Positions 55,045-63,440 of a DNA stretch of 64,000 nt are shown in pieces. The notes under the pieces were generated by a model. It had not been told where the DNA came from. It was given only the letters and a program-made list of their open reading frames with translations, and made no database searches. A program made the translations under genes and the position numbers. The first letter of the stretch is position 1, and the number at the start of each line of letters is the position of its first letter. Source of the DNA: CBDUEF01 sp018063485 (lineage in GTDB: Bacteria > Pseudomonadota > Alphaproteobacteria > Rhodobacterales > Rhodobacteraceae); assembly GCA_037045435.1 (NCBI GenBank), contig JBAOID010000018.1, positions 124,001 to 188,000 on the forward strand, in the 5' to 3' direction.

Positions 55045-55856
55045 CTGTTGGCCTGCAAATTCGGGCGCCCGGCCAAAAGCCAGTCCACCACCAGATTGAC
55101 GCCGATGGTCAGAATCGCGATGGCCCCGGCCGGGTAAAGCGGTGCGTAAAGCCCGTAAAGGATGCCTTGCTGGTTGTCGCGCACCATCCCGCCCCAATCG
55201 GCAAAGGGCGGCTGGATGCCAAGGCCCAGATAGGACAGGCCCGGCCACGAACAGAAAGCTGAAGCAGAACCGCATCCCGAACTCGGCCATCAAGGGCGCG
55301 CGGGCGTTGGGCAGGATCTCACGGCGGATCATCCAGAACAGGCCCTCACCGCGCAACCGCGCAACCTCGGCATATTCCATCACATTGATGCCTTGGGCCA
55401 GCACGCGCGCCAAGCGGAACACGCGGGTGGAATCCAGCACGGCGATGGTCACGATCAGCACCGGGATCGACGATCCCAGCGCCTGCAACACCACCAGCGC
55501 CGAAATCAGCACCGGCACGCTCATCAGCGTATCCACTCCGCGCGACAGGATCACATCGGTCCAGCCGCCGCCGAATGGCCGCGAAAAATCCCAAGCGGGA
55601 TGCCGATGGAAAACGACAGCAGCACGGCGGCAAGGGACACCCCGATCGACATCTGCGCGCCGTAGAGCAGGCGCGACAGCATGTCCCGGCCGTTCTGATC
55701 CAACCCCAGCGCGAACTCGGGGCTGGCAGCCGCAAAGGGCACGCCGACGGTTTCTTCCAGCCCATGCGGCGCAATCCATGGCGCGAAGGCGAAAACAAAG
55801 GCGGCAAGGGCGATGATCCCAAGGCCAAGCCAAGCGGTAAAGGTTGGGCGCTGCAT
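55041..55856 (-). CDS. Peptide-type ABC transporter permease (DppC-like), two compensating frame breaks
   Basis: About 271 aa. The N-terminus MQRPTFTAWLGLGIIALAAFV and GLDQNGRDMLSRLLYGAQMSIGVSLAAV are standard for DppC. Near 55570 a base is missing (RGH then FGGGWTDVILSRGVDTLMS) and near 55250 an extra G is present (FLFVAG then LSYLGLGIQPPFADWGG). After both corrections the product ends WLLAGRPNLQANR at 55041. The two errors cancel, so the total length stays a multiple of three. Confidence 0.86.
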
Positions 55857-55859
55857 GGC

Positions 55860-56820
55860 CTAAATCCCCGTTTCGCGCGGCTGGCGCAGGCGCGGGTTGC
55901 TGGCAATCGCGCCAATGTCGGCCACCATGTTCAAGCAGCACATAAACCGCGCCAAACACCATCGCGGCCGCTTGCACCATCGGCAGATCGCGCTTTGACA
56001 CCGCATCGACCATGAACCGTCCCAACCCGTTATAGTTGAACACCGCCTCGACCAACACGACACCGGTGATCAGATAGGCGACGTTGAACGCCACCACATT
56101 GATCACAGGGGCGGCAGCATTCGGTGCCGCATGGCGCAGCACCACGCGCCTGGTACGCATGCCCTTCAGCCATGCGGTCTCGATATAGGGTTGGTCCATC
56201 ACCGACAGCACCGCCGTGCGCGTCATCCGCATGATCTGGGCGGTGGTCACCAACAGCAGCACCAGCATCGGCAAGGTCGTCGCCTGCACCCAAGGCCAAA
56301 AGCCCATGCCAGGATAGACATTGGCAAGGCTGGGCAAGAGGTTGGTCTTGACCGACAGGAACAGGATCAGGATCAGGCCAAGGAAATATTCCGGCAATGA
56401 CACCAGCGCCAGCGCGGTGATATTGGTCACCCGGTCAAACACCGTTCCGCGCAACATCGCAGTCAACACACCCAAGGCTGTAGCAAGGGGTATGCCGATC
56501 ACGGCCGCATAGGTGGCCAGCCCCATGGTGTTCCAGAACCTTGGCCACAACAGATCAGCCACCGGCTGGTGATTGGCCAGTGACATGCCCAGATCACCCT
56601 GAACAAAGCCCGCCAGCCAATGCAGATATTGCAAGGCTACCGGTTCGTTCAGGCCCAACTCGCGCCGGATGGCCTCCAGCGCGCCGGGGGTCGCGTTCTG
56701 ACCCAGAATCGAGGCCGCCACATCCCCCGGCAAAAGCTGGGTTCCGGCGAAAACCAGCACCGAAACCAGCCAGAGTGTGACCAGCCCCTGGGCCAGACGC
56801 CCAAGGACCAGCCGGCCCAT
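55860..56820 (-). CDS. Peptide-type ABC transporter permease (DppB-like), one frame break
   Basis: About 319 aa, six membrane segments: LVTLWLVSVLVFAGTQLLPGDVA, LGLNEPVALQYLHWL, ALALVSLPEYFLGLILILF, then the EAA region. Near 55925 the frame slips (VYVLLEH versus VYVLLNMVADIGAIASNPRLRQ), and the proper end is at 55860. Its ATG overlaps the binding-protein stop (ATGA at 56820). Without the correction it would read as one giant frame running into the ATPase. Confidence 0.87.
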
Positions 56821-58364
56821 CAGGCTTGCAGCCAGACTTTTTCAGCCATCCGCGCGCCCATCAGGTTGAACATCGGATGTGGGGTAACGCCTTTGACCTT
56901 GAGTGAGGCCCCATCAAGGTAATCGCCAAACATCGGGATCATCGCGCCGCCTTCGTTGCTGATCATCTCTTGCAGTGTCCAGTAGATTTCCTTGCGCTTT
57001 TCGTCATCCAGCAACGCGCGGGCCTCGATCAGCAGGGTGTCGAACTTTTCATTTACCCAATGCGTATCATTCTGCGCCGAGGTGGACTGATAGGCGATGG
57101 TCAGCATCTGGTCGGCTGTCGGGCGGCCACCCCAATAGGACATGGCGAAAGGTTTTTTCATCCAGACGTTGTCCCAATATCCATCCGAGGGCTGACGGTC
57201 GACGGTTACATCAATGCCCGCAACCGCAGCCGAGGTGCGATAGATCGCCGCCGCATCGACGGCACCCGAAAAGGCCGCGTCAGACGAGGACAGCGTGATC
57301 GCCAGCGCGTCCATACCCGCCTCTTTCAAGTAGAACTTGGCTTTTTCCGGGTCATAGGGCCGCTGCGGCAATTCGCTGTTATAAAAGCGGTCCGTGCTGG
57401 GAATCGGGTGATCATTGCCCAGACGGCCATAACCGCGCAGGGCGGTATCAAGCAGTTGCTGACGATCCACCGCATGTTTCACCGCCATGCGCACGTTGTT
57501 GTCGGTAAACGGCGCTTGGGTGCAATCCATCAGGAAGGTAAAGTGCTGCCCGCCCGCCGATTGCACGATCTGCAGGTTCGGGTTCTGGCGCAGCAGATCC
57601 ACGGTCTTGAAATCAAGGCTGTTGATCGCATGAACCTGCCCCGACATCAGCGCATTGGTGCGCGCCGAGATATCGTTGATCACGATCACCTCAACCGCAT
57701 CGACATTGGCGCAGCCCGGCTTCCAGTAGGATTCGTTACGGATAAAACGCGAGCGCACGCCCGGCTCGTAAGATTCGTAAACGAAGGGGCCGGTGCCGAC
57801 CGGATTGGCCCAATCGGTGAAGCCATCGGGCACCACAAGGAAGTGATAGTCCGACAGCACATAGGGCAGATCGGCATTGCCCGATGCCAGCGTGATCTTG
57901 ACTTCGGTATCGGAAACCTTGGCCACATCCTTGAACGCCTCGGCGATCGAGCGCGCAGCAGAGGTGGTATCGCCACGGTGCAGGTTCAGCGAATAGATGA
58001 TGTCTTCGGCAGTCAGCGTCTTGCCATTGTGGAAGGTGACGCCCTGACGGACCTTGAAGGTCCATTCCACGGCACCTTCGGCAGCCTCCCAGCTTTCGAA
58101 CAACTCGGGGATCGCGAGATTGTTGGCGTCGATCTCGACCAGTCCGTTCATCAGCATATAGGCCTGATTGACCGGCACCCAATCGTTCAGCTTGCGGATA
58201 TCGACGTCATCGGTGGTTGATCCACCGCCAATGCCCAAAACCAGAACCCCGCCACGCACCGGGGTTTCCTGTGCCCAAGTGGGATTACCTGTCAGGCCAA
58301 TCAGGCCCATTCCGGCCATGCCTGCCAGCAATCCGCGACGGTTCATCATCAAATTCGGTGTCAT
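56820..58364 (-). CDS. Peptide-type ABC transporter substrate-binding protein
   Basis: A 514-aa family 5 (DppA/OppA) binding protein. The signal peptide has a twin-arginine-like start (MMNRRGLLAGMAGMGLIGLTG) so Tat export is possible. Domain marks: YMLMNGLVEIDANNLAIPELFESWE, WTFKVRQGVTFHNGKTLTAEDIIYSL and GTGPFVYESYEPGVR. The start at 58364 is chosen over longer frames. First gene of the transporter/hydrolase operon. Confidence 0.9.
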   Translation of the reverse strand: MTPNLMMNRRGLLAGMAGMGLIGLTGNPTWAQETPVRGGVLVLGIGGGSTTDDVDIRKLNDWVPVNQAYMLMNGLVEIDANNLAIPELFESWEAAEGAVEWTFKVRQGVTFHNGKTLTAEDIIYSLNLHRGDTTSAARSIAEAFKDVAKVSDTEVKITLASGNADLPYVLSDYHFLVVPDGFTDWANPVGTGPFVYESYEPGVRSRFIRNESYWKPGCANVDAVEVIVINDISARTNALMSGQVHAINSLDFKTVDLLRQNPNLQIVQSAGGQHFTFLMDCTQAPFTDNNVRMAVKHAVDRQQLLDTALRGYGRLGNDHPIPSTDRFYNSELPQRPYDPEKAKFYLKEAGMDALAITLSSSDAAFSGAVDAAAIYRTSAAVAGIDVTVDRQPSDGYWDNVWMKKPFAMSYWGGRPTADQMLTIAYQSTSAQNDTHWVNEKFDTLLIEARALLDDEKRKEIYWTLQEMISNEGGAMIPMFGDYLDGASLKVKGVTPHPMFNLMGARMAEKVWLQA

Positions 58365-58447
58365 TTTGGTCCCCCCAAATGCTTGTGCGCAATCTGTCGG
58401 TTTGCCACCGGCTCTTGGGCCGGAACGATTGACAATTGCGTGATGGG

Positions 58448-58465
58448 GCAAGGCTAGTGTCTTGC
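58448..58465. promoter_or_regulatory. Candidate LysR-type binding site
   Basis: GCAAG and CTTGC flank eight bases (GCTAGTGT) in the 134-base region between the LysR gene and the transporter operon. The dyad with a T-N11-A-like spacing is the sort of site LysR regulators use. Only short arms, so moderate confidence. Confidence 0.4.
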
Positions 58466-58498
58466 GGCCATTGGGTCCACTGCGTTTTTCGCATGGCC

Positions 58499-59414
58499 TT
58501 ATGAGGATTGCGGGAGGGCGGCCGTTTCATAGCTTTGCAGCAGCCACTGCCCGACGCGGCGCGTCACGGCACGTTGATTGCGATGGCCTGAGAGCGACAG
58601 GTAATAAGTGCTGGCGGCCCGAAAATGCAAGGGATGTGCCCGCACCAGACGACCCGAGGCCAGATCGTCTTGCAAAAGCCAACTCCAACCCATTGCCACG
58701 CCCAATCCCTGCGCTGCCGCTTCTATGCAGAGCCGATAGGTGCCGAGTTTCCAACGCATCGTCGTTTCCGGCAGCGTCAGCCCGGCTGCATCCAACCAGT
58801 CATTCCAATCCGTCCATTCGCGCAAGGATCCTTCCATGGTCAGGATCACCGGCGCAGTGCTGATCTTGCAACGGCGGCAGCCTGGGTGACATCACCGGAA
58901 CCGTATCCTCGCCGCCCATTGTGCCGATGATGGTCAGATCCGGGCGGCGGTCGTGAAAGGAAATCGCCAGATCATATTCGTCAGATCGCAGTCTGGTGAA
59001 GCTGTCATAGACCAGAAGCTTGATCTCAAGTTCCGGGAAGGCAGCGCGCAGACCTGGCAGGCGCGGCAATATCCACAGATCGGCAACCCCCGGCGAGCAG
59101 GCGAGTGTTACCCGGTCCCGCCCGACCCAGGTTTGCGAGGTTTCGCCAAGGGCCATCATGGCATCCATCGCCTTGGTAACACCTGCGGCATATTCCTCGC
59201 CCGCAGGGGTCAATCGAACGCCCGAAGCGTCGCGGGCAAAAAGCGCGGTGCCGACAAAGGTTTCCAACTGAGCGATCTGGCGACTGATGCCGCTTTGGCT
59301 CATCCCGAGGGTTTCGGCGGCACGCGAAAAGCTGCGATGCCGCAGCACCACCTGAAAGGCGAGGATGGATCTCATCGAAGGAAAACGGTGCAGCCGGTTC
59401 AACGGTGTCCTCAA
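58499..59414 (-). CDS. LysR-family transcriptional regulator, one frame break
   Basis: A GcvA-like LTTR of about 304 aa. N-terminal HTH: SMRSILAFQVVLRHRSFSRAAETLGMSQSGISRQIAQLE. The effector domain begins RVTLACSPGVADLWILPRLPGL. Near 58875 the frame slips (RLPPL versus KISTAPVILTMEGSLREWTDW) and continues to 58499. It lies directly upstream of and in line with the peptide-type transporter operon, which it probably regulates. Confidence 0.88.
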
Positions 59415-59529
59415 GGCAGGGCGGGTGACATCTGGGTTTGTTCATACAGGCCCCGCGCCAAATCTCCAATGCGGTTGAGGCGTTCGAGATGCAAGGTTTT
59501 TGCCACAGTATCGCCCTCAGAAGCCGGGC

Positions 59530-59543
59530 TTGATTCGGATCAA
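59530..59543. promoter_or_regulatory. FNR/FnrL box upstream of small membrane protein
   Basis: TTGATTCGGATCAA is an exact TTGAT-N4-ATCAA palindrome, centred about 67 bases upstream of the ATG at 59604. The sequence downstream contains TGTTAT as a possible -10. It suggests oxygen-responsive activation of the small gene; the leftward LysR gene is on the far side and could also be affected. Confidence 0.75.
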
Positions 59544-59603
59544 GGCATTGCGCGCCTGTTATGGGCAAGAGAAGGACGAAACGCTGAAACTCTGGAGGTT
59601 GCG

Positions 59604-59783
59604 ATGACCCGTTTGATGATGATCCTGTTTTCGATGATTTCCACCACCCTGATGGGCATTGGGGTCATCATCGCACTGACCACCGGCTATGACACCCTGC
59701 GCCCGATCCTGATGGCGGTGGCGGCGGGCTTTGCGCTGTCGATTCCAGTCAGCTATTTTGTCGCCAAGGCGATTACGGCCTGA
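59604..59783 (+). CDS. Small two-TM membrane protein
   Basis: A 59-aa protein made of two hydrophobic helices: LMMILFSMISTTLMGIGVIIALTTG and ILMAVAAGFALSIPVSYFVAK. This is a familiar small protein in Rhodobacterales, sometimes mislabelled as CTP synthetase in databases as I recall. A good TGGAGG ribosome site precedes the ATG. A perfect FNR box lies upstream. Function unknown; expressed probably at low oxygen. Confidence 0.75.
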   Translation: MTRLMMILFSMISTTLMGIGVIIALTTGYDTLRPILMAVAAGFALSIPVSYFVAKAITA

Positions 59784-59789
59784 ACTGCT

Positions 59790-60560
59790 TCAGGCGTTGA
59801 GAAAGACGCGCACGGTCTCTTCGAACTCACGCGGGCGGTCGGCATGGAGCCAATGACCCGCGCCGGGCAGCTTGGCAAAGCGCGCCTTTGGAAACAGCGC
59901 CATGATACTGGCGCGGTGTTCGGGCAGCACATAGTCGCTTTGTGCCCCGGTTAAAAACAGCGCCGGGCCGGAAAATTGCCCGGTAATCTCGGGCCAGCCG
60001 ACAATTTTGGGCATCTCCGCGGCAAGGGCTTCAAAATTCAGCCGCCACTGTGGGGGTTGCGCTTTCAGATCAAGTGATTGCAGGAAGAACGCGCGCAGTC
60101 CCGGATCAGCGATATGATCCGAAAGGCGGCGATCCGCCTCGGAGCGGGAGGTAAGACCCTCCAGCGACAGTGCGCGCATGGCCTTGATATAGCTGGTTTG
60201 ATCATGGCCATAGCCCACGGGGGCGATATCGGCCACGATCAGACGGCGGATCAGCGTGCCGTGGGTCAAGGCCAGCACCATCGCCGCCTTGCCGCCCATC
60301 GAATGGCCGATCAGATCGGCTTGCCCACCCAGATCACGGATCACCTCGGCCAGATCTTCGGCCATTTCGGGATAGGACTGGGTGGCAAAGCGCGGGCTGG
60401 TGCCGTGATTGCGCATGTCCACCGTGATCACATCGCGGTTCTCGGCCAGTCGGCGTGCAACCACACCCCAATTGCGACCCGAACCGTAAAGGCCATGGGC
60501 GATGACAAGAGGTGCAGCACTGGCACCATTGGCGGCGGGGTGGCGGTTCATGGCAAGCAT
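59790..60560 (-). CDS. Alpha/beta hydrolase (YbfF-like esterase)
   Basis: A 256-aa serine hydrolase. Oxyanion region IAHGLYGSGRNWGVVAR, nucleophile in LIGHSMGGKAAMVLAL, catalytic Asp probably in LTGAQSDYVLPEHR and catalytic His in LPGAGHWLHADRP. Typical size for YbfF acyl esterases acting on short acyl or CoA esters. Start may be ATG 60560 or 60551. Convergent with the small membrane protein gene, six bases apart. Confidence 0.87.
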   Translation of the reverse strand: MLAMNRHPAANGASAAPLVIAHGLYGSGRNWGVVARRLAENRDVITVDMRNHGTSPRFATQSYPEMAEDLAEVIRDLGGQADLIGHSMGGKAAMVLALTHGTLIRRLIVADIAPVGYGHDQTSYIKAMRALSLEGLTSRSEADRRLSDHIADPGLRAFFLQSLDLKAQPPQWRLNFEALAAEMPKIVGWPEITGQFSGPALFLTGAQSDYVLPEHRASIMALFPKARFAKLPGAGHWLHADRPREFEETVRVFLNA

Positions 60561-60653
60561 GTGTTTTCATAACGCAATCCGCCCTGCGTCACCAGAGAGA
60601 GTTGAAGCGTTTTGCACAGCCGGATAGGATGGCGCAATTTTGGGAGTCTGGCG

Positions 60654-61025
60654 ATGAGCGCGGTCACAATTCGGCAAATGGCGGACCGGGTGGCGGAACT
60701 GCTGGAAGAGCGGGTGTCAGCCCATGGCGCGGATTTGCGCGCAAGGTTGAAAAAGGCCGGCCGGCGGCTGCCGCGCAAGGTGAAACTCGCTGGGGAAAAG
60801 CTGGCGGATGGAGCGGAACTTGCGCAAAATCCCAGACTTTACATGCAGTTGGATCATGCGGACTTTGCCCGTTCCTATGATGTTTGCGTGCGCTATCTGA
60901 CTGGCATAAAGCCCAACGAGCGCCGGAATGGCCTGCTGATGGATCTGGCGGGATCAATCGCATTTGCCATTCTTGTGGTGGTGATCGGATTGATTGCAGT
61001 GCTGTATTGGCGCGGGTTCATCTGA
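60654..61025 (+). CDS. Hypothetical C-terminally membrane-anchored protein
   Basis: A 123-aa protein with a helical, charged N-terminal part (MSAVTIRQMADRVAELLEERVSAHG, LKKAGRRLPRKVKLAGEKLADGAELAQNP) and one C-terminal membrane helix (IAFAILVVVIGLIAVLYW). The DFARSYDVCVRYLTGIKPNERRNG region lies before the membrane helix. The frame and composition are clearly coding, and the product looks tail-anchored. I do not recognise a family with an assigned role. Confidence 0.7.
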   Translation: MSAVTIRQMADRVAELLEERVSAHGADLRARLKKAGRRLPRKVKLAGEKLADGAELAQNPRLYMQLDHADFARSYDVCVRYLTGIKPNERRNGLLMDLAGSIAFAILVVVIGLIAVLYWRGFI

Positions 61026-61141
61026 ACGGTCAGATGGCTGCACCATAGCGGGCCGCATAGGGTTCGGGCTGCGTATCTCAGAGCGCAATCTGCCCATGCA
61101 GCCCCATGCGGCGATGGCGTGGGGCTGCCCCCACGCCGATT

Positions 61142-61189
61142 GGATCACAGGCCCGGTGGATCACAGGCCCGGTGGATCACAGGCTCGGA
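61142..61189. repeat. Three tandem 16-bp repeats spanning the glyA stop
   Basis: GGATCACAGGCCCGGT occurs twice exactly (61142-61157, 61158-61173), and a third copy GGATCACAGGCTCGGA (61174-61189) differs by two bases. The third copy contains the glyA stop codon and last codons, so the two upstream copies lie in the 3' untranslated region and look like a slippage duplication of the gene end. Confidence 0.85.
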
Positions 61190-62469
61190 TAAATCGGGAA
61201 AGCCTTGCACAGCGCCTCGACCTTGGCTTTCACCGCTGCCTCGACCGCCGCGTTACCCTCTTCGCCGTTTATGGCCAGACCATCGACCACTTCGACAATC
61301 CAATCACCGATCTGACGGAACTCTGCCTCACCAAAGCCGCGGGTGGTGCCTGCGGGGGTGCCCAGCCGGATACCCGAGGTGATGGTGGGCTTTTCGGTGT
61401 CAAACGGAATGCCGTTCTTGTTGCAGGTGATATGGGCACGGCCCAAAGCCTTTTCGGTGGCATTGCCCTTAACGCCTTTGGGCCGCAGATCAACCAGCAT
61501 CAGATGAGTGTCGGTGCCCGAGGTCACGGTGCCAAGCCCGCCCTTCATCAACTGATCGGCCAAGGCTTGCGCGTTCTTGATCACCTGCGCCTGATAGATC
61601 TTGAATTCAGGGCGCAGCGCCTCGCCAAAAGCCACGGCTTTGGCCGCGATCACATGCATCAGGGGACCACCCTGAATACCGGGGAAAATCGCCGAATTGA
61701 ACTTTTTGGCAAGCGCCTCATCATTGGTCAGGATCATGCCGCCGCGTGGACCGCGCAGGGTTTTATGAGTGGTGGTGGTGGCCACATGGGCATGGGGGAA
61801 GGGCGAGGGGTATAGGCCCGCTGCCACAAGCCCTGCAAAATGCGCCATATCGACAAAGAAATAAGCGCCCACCTTGTCGGCAATCGCGCGCATACGGGCG
61901 AAATCAATGATCCGTGGAATGGCCGAGCCGCCCGCGATGATCATTTTGGGCTGATGTTCAATCGCCAGGGCTTCGACCTGATCGTAATCCAGCGTCAGAT
62001 CCTGCTTGCGCACACCGTATTGCACCGCCTTGAACCATTTGCCCGACTGGTTTGGAGCGGCGCCATGGGTCAGATGGCCACCTGCGTCCAGCGACATGCC
62101 AAGGAAGGTTTCACCGGGTTGCATCAACGCCTGAAACACGCCCTGATTGGCCTGCGAGCCGGAGTTGGGCTGCACATTGGCGAACGCACAGCCAAACAGC
62201 TCTTTGGCGCGCTCAATCGCCAAATTCTCGGCCACATCGACCCATTGGCAACCGCCGTAATAGCGCTTGCCCGGATAGCCTTCGGCGTATTTGTTGGTCA
62301 TCACCGAGCCCTGCGCCTCCATCACCGCGCGGGAAACGATATTTTCCGAAGCGATTAACTCGATCTCATGGCGCTGACGACCCAGTTCGGCCGTGATCGA
62401 GCCGAACAGCTCTGGGTCACGAAAAGCCAGCGTTTCAGTGAAAAAACCGGTGTCGCGATGCGAGGTCAT
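61177..62469 (-). CDS. glyA: Serine hydroxymethyltransferase
   Basis: A 430-aa PLP enzyme that interconverts serine and glycine with tetrahydrofolate, the main one-carbon source. Marks: RQRHEIELIASENIVSRAVMEAQGS, NKYAEGYPGKRYYGGC, the PLP lysine in THKTLRGPRGGMI and IRLGTPAGTTRGFGEAEF. Full length, no break, which contrasts with the many broken neighbours. I see no riboswitch in the 205-base divergent region with nadK. Confidence 0.96.
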   Translation of the reverse strand: MTSHRDTGFFTETLAFRDPELFGSITAELGRQRHEIELIASENIVSRAVMEAQGSVMTNKYAEGYPGKRYYGGCQWVDVAENLAIERAKELFGCAFANVQPNSGSQANQGVFQALMQPGETFLGMSLDAGGHLTHGAAPNQSGKWFKAVQYGVRKQDLTLDYDQVEALAIEHQPKMIIAGGSAIPRIIDFARMRAIADKVGAYFFVDMAHFAGLVAAGLYPSPFPHAHVATTTTHKTLRGPRGGMILTNDEALAKKFNSAIFPGIQGGPLMHVIAAKAVAFGEALRPEFKIYQAQVIKNAQALADQLMKGGLGTVTSGTDTHLMLVDLRPKGVKGNATEKALGRAHITCNKNGIPFDTEKPTITSGIRLGTPAGTTRGFGEAEFRQIGDWIVEVVDGLAINGEEGNAAVEAAVKAKVEALCKAFPIYPSL

Positions 62470-62674
62470 GGGGCGCTCCTGCTGGGAAATGGGCGGATTG
62501 GGGGGGTTCTATGCGATTGCCAGGGGTCGTGGAAGGCGAGAAACGACACGAATCTGATGAGAGACGAAGTTTTGCTCCTTCAGAGAACTTGCAACCAGTG
62601 CGAAGCGTGACGCGTGGGGGGGTTGAGTTTGCGCATGATCCTGCCAAGACTGATTCCGACAAGATGAGGATACC

Positions 62675-63439
62675 ATGATCTTTAACAGAATAGCCTTTCT
62701 CGCAAGCCCGACCTCGGCGGCGCAACGGGCGCTTGAAGCGTTGGCGGCGCAACTTGGCCAAGTGCCGCTGGCCGAGGCTGATGTCGTGGTGGCGCTGGGG
62801 GGCGACGGTTTCATGTTGCAGACGCTGAATGAAACCCGTGATCTGGACATACCAGTTTACGGCATGAATTGCGGCACTGTCGGCTTTTTGATGAACACCT
62901 ATTCGATTGCCCATCTGTCGCGACGCTTGCGGGCGGCAGAAGAAGCGGTGATCAACCCGCTGGCGGTGCGGGCAGTGTCGGTGGATGGCACAGTCACCGA
63001 GGCGCTGGCGATCAATGAAGTGTCGATGTTGCGCGCGGGGCCACAGGCGGCCAAGCTGCGCATTTCGGTCGATGGCAAGGTGCGGCTGGCTGAACTGGTC
63101 TGTGATGGTGCGCTCTTGGCAACGCCTGCGGGATCAACCGCCTACAACTATTCCGCGCATGGCCCGATCTTGCCGATTGGGGCCGAGGTGTTGGCGCTGA
63201 CACCAATGGCGGCGTTCCGGCCAAGGCGATGGCGCGGGGCCTTGCTGCCGAAAACCGTGAAAGTGCGGTTCGATGTGCTGGAACCCGACAAACGCCCGGT
63301 GCGCGCCGATGCCGACAGCCGGCCGATGCCGGATGTGATCTCGGTCGAGGTGCAATCGGCCCCGCATGTGCGCCACCGGATCCTGTTTGATCCGGGGCAC
63401 GGGTTGGAAGAGCGCATCATCGTCGAGCAATTCGCCTGA
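62675..63439 (+). CDS. nadK: NAD kinase
   Basis: A 254-aa enzyme that phosphorylates NAD to NADP. The catalytic GGDGFMLQTL motif, the NCGTVGFLMN substrate segment, NEVSMLR and the SLLCDGALLATPAGSTAYNYSAHGP-type region (here VCDGALLATPAGSTAYNYS) are visible. The length is typical for the shorter bacterial form. Start codon 62675 has GAGGA upstream. It is convergent with the propionyl-CoA synthetase gene, one base apart. Confidence 0.93.
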   Translation: MIFNRIAFLASPTSAAQRALEALAAQLGQVPLAEADVVVALGGDGFMLQTLNETRDLDIPVYGMNCGTVGFLMNTYSIAHLSRRLRAAEEAVINPLAVRAVSVDGTVTEALAINEVSMLRAGPQAAKLRISVDGKVRLAELVCDGALLATPAGSTAYNYSAHGPILPIGAEVLALTPMAAFRPRRWRGALLPKTVKVRFDVLEPDKRPVRADADSRPMPDVISVEVQSAPHVRHRILFDPGHGLEERIIVEQFA

Positions 63440-63440
63440 T

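Noticed and set aside
53302..55137. Long open frame (611 codons) opposite the double ATPase gene
   Set aside because: Antisense shadow with no recognisable domain.
53437..56820. A continuous 1127-codon frame that would fuse a permease, part of a second permease and a double ATPase
   Set aside because: The middle third reads as nonsense for the permease family, and correct permease sequence lies in other frames. ATGA start/stop overlaps at 55041 and 56820 show separate genes. It is produced by frame breaks.
61142..61189. Possible CRISPR-like repeats
   Set aside because: The 16-bp units are directly adjacent with no spacers and no cas genes; simple tandem duplication.
62470..62674. Possible riboswitch in the glyA/nadK divergent region
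   Set aside because: I could not find the paired elements of glycine, SAM, SAH or folate riboswitches; only G-rich runs are seen.
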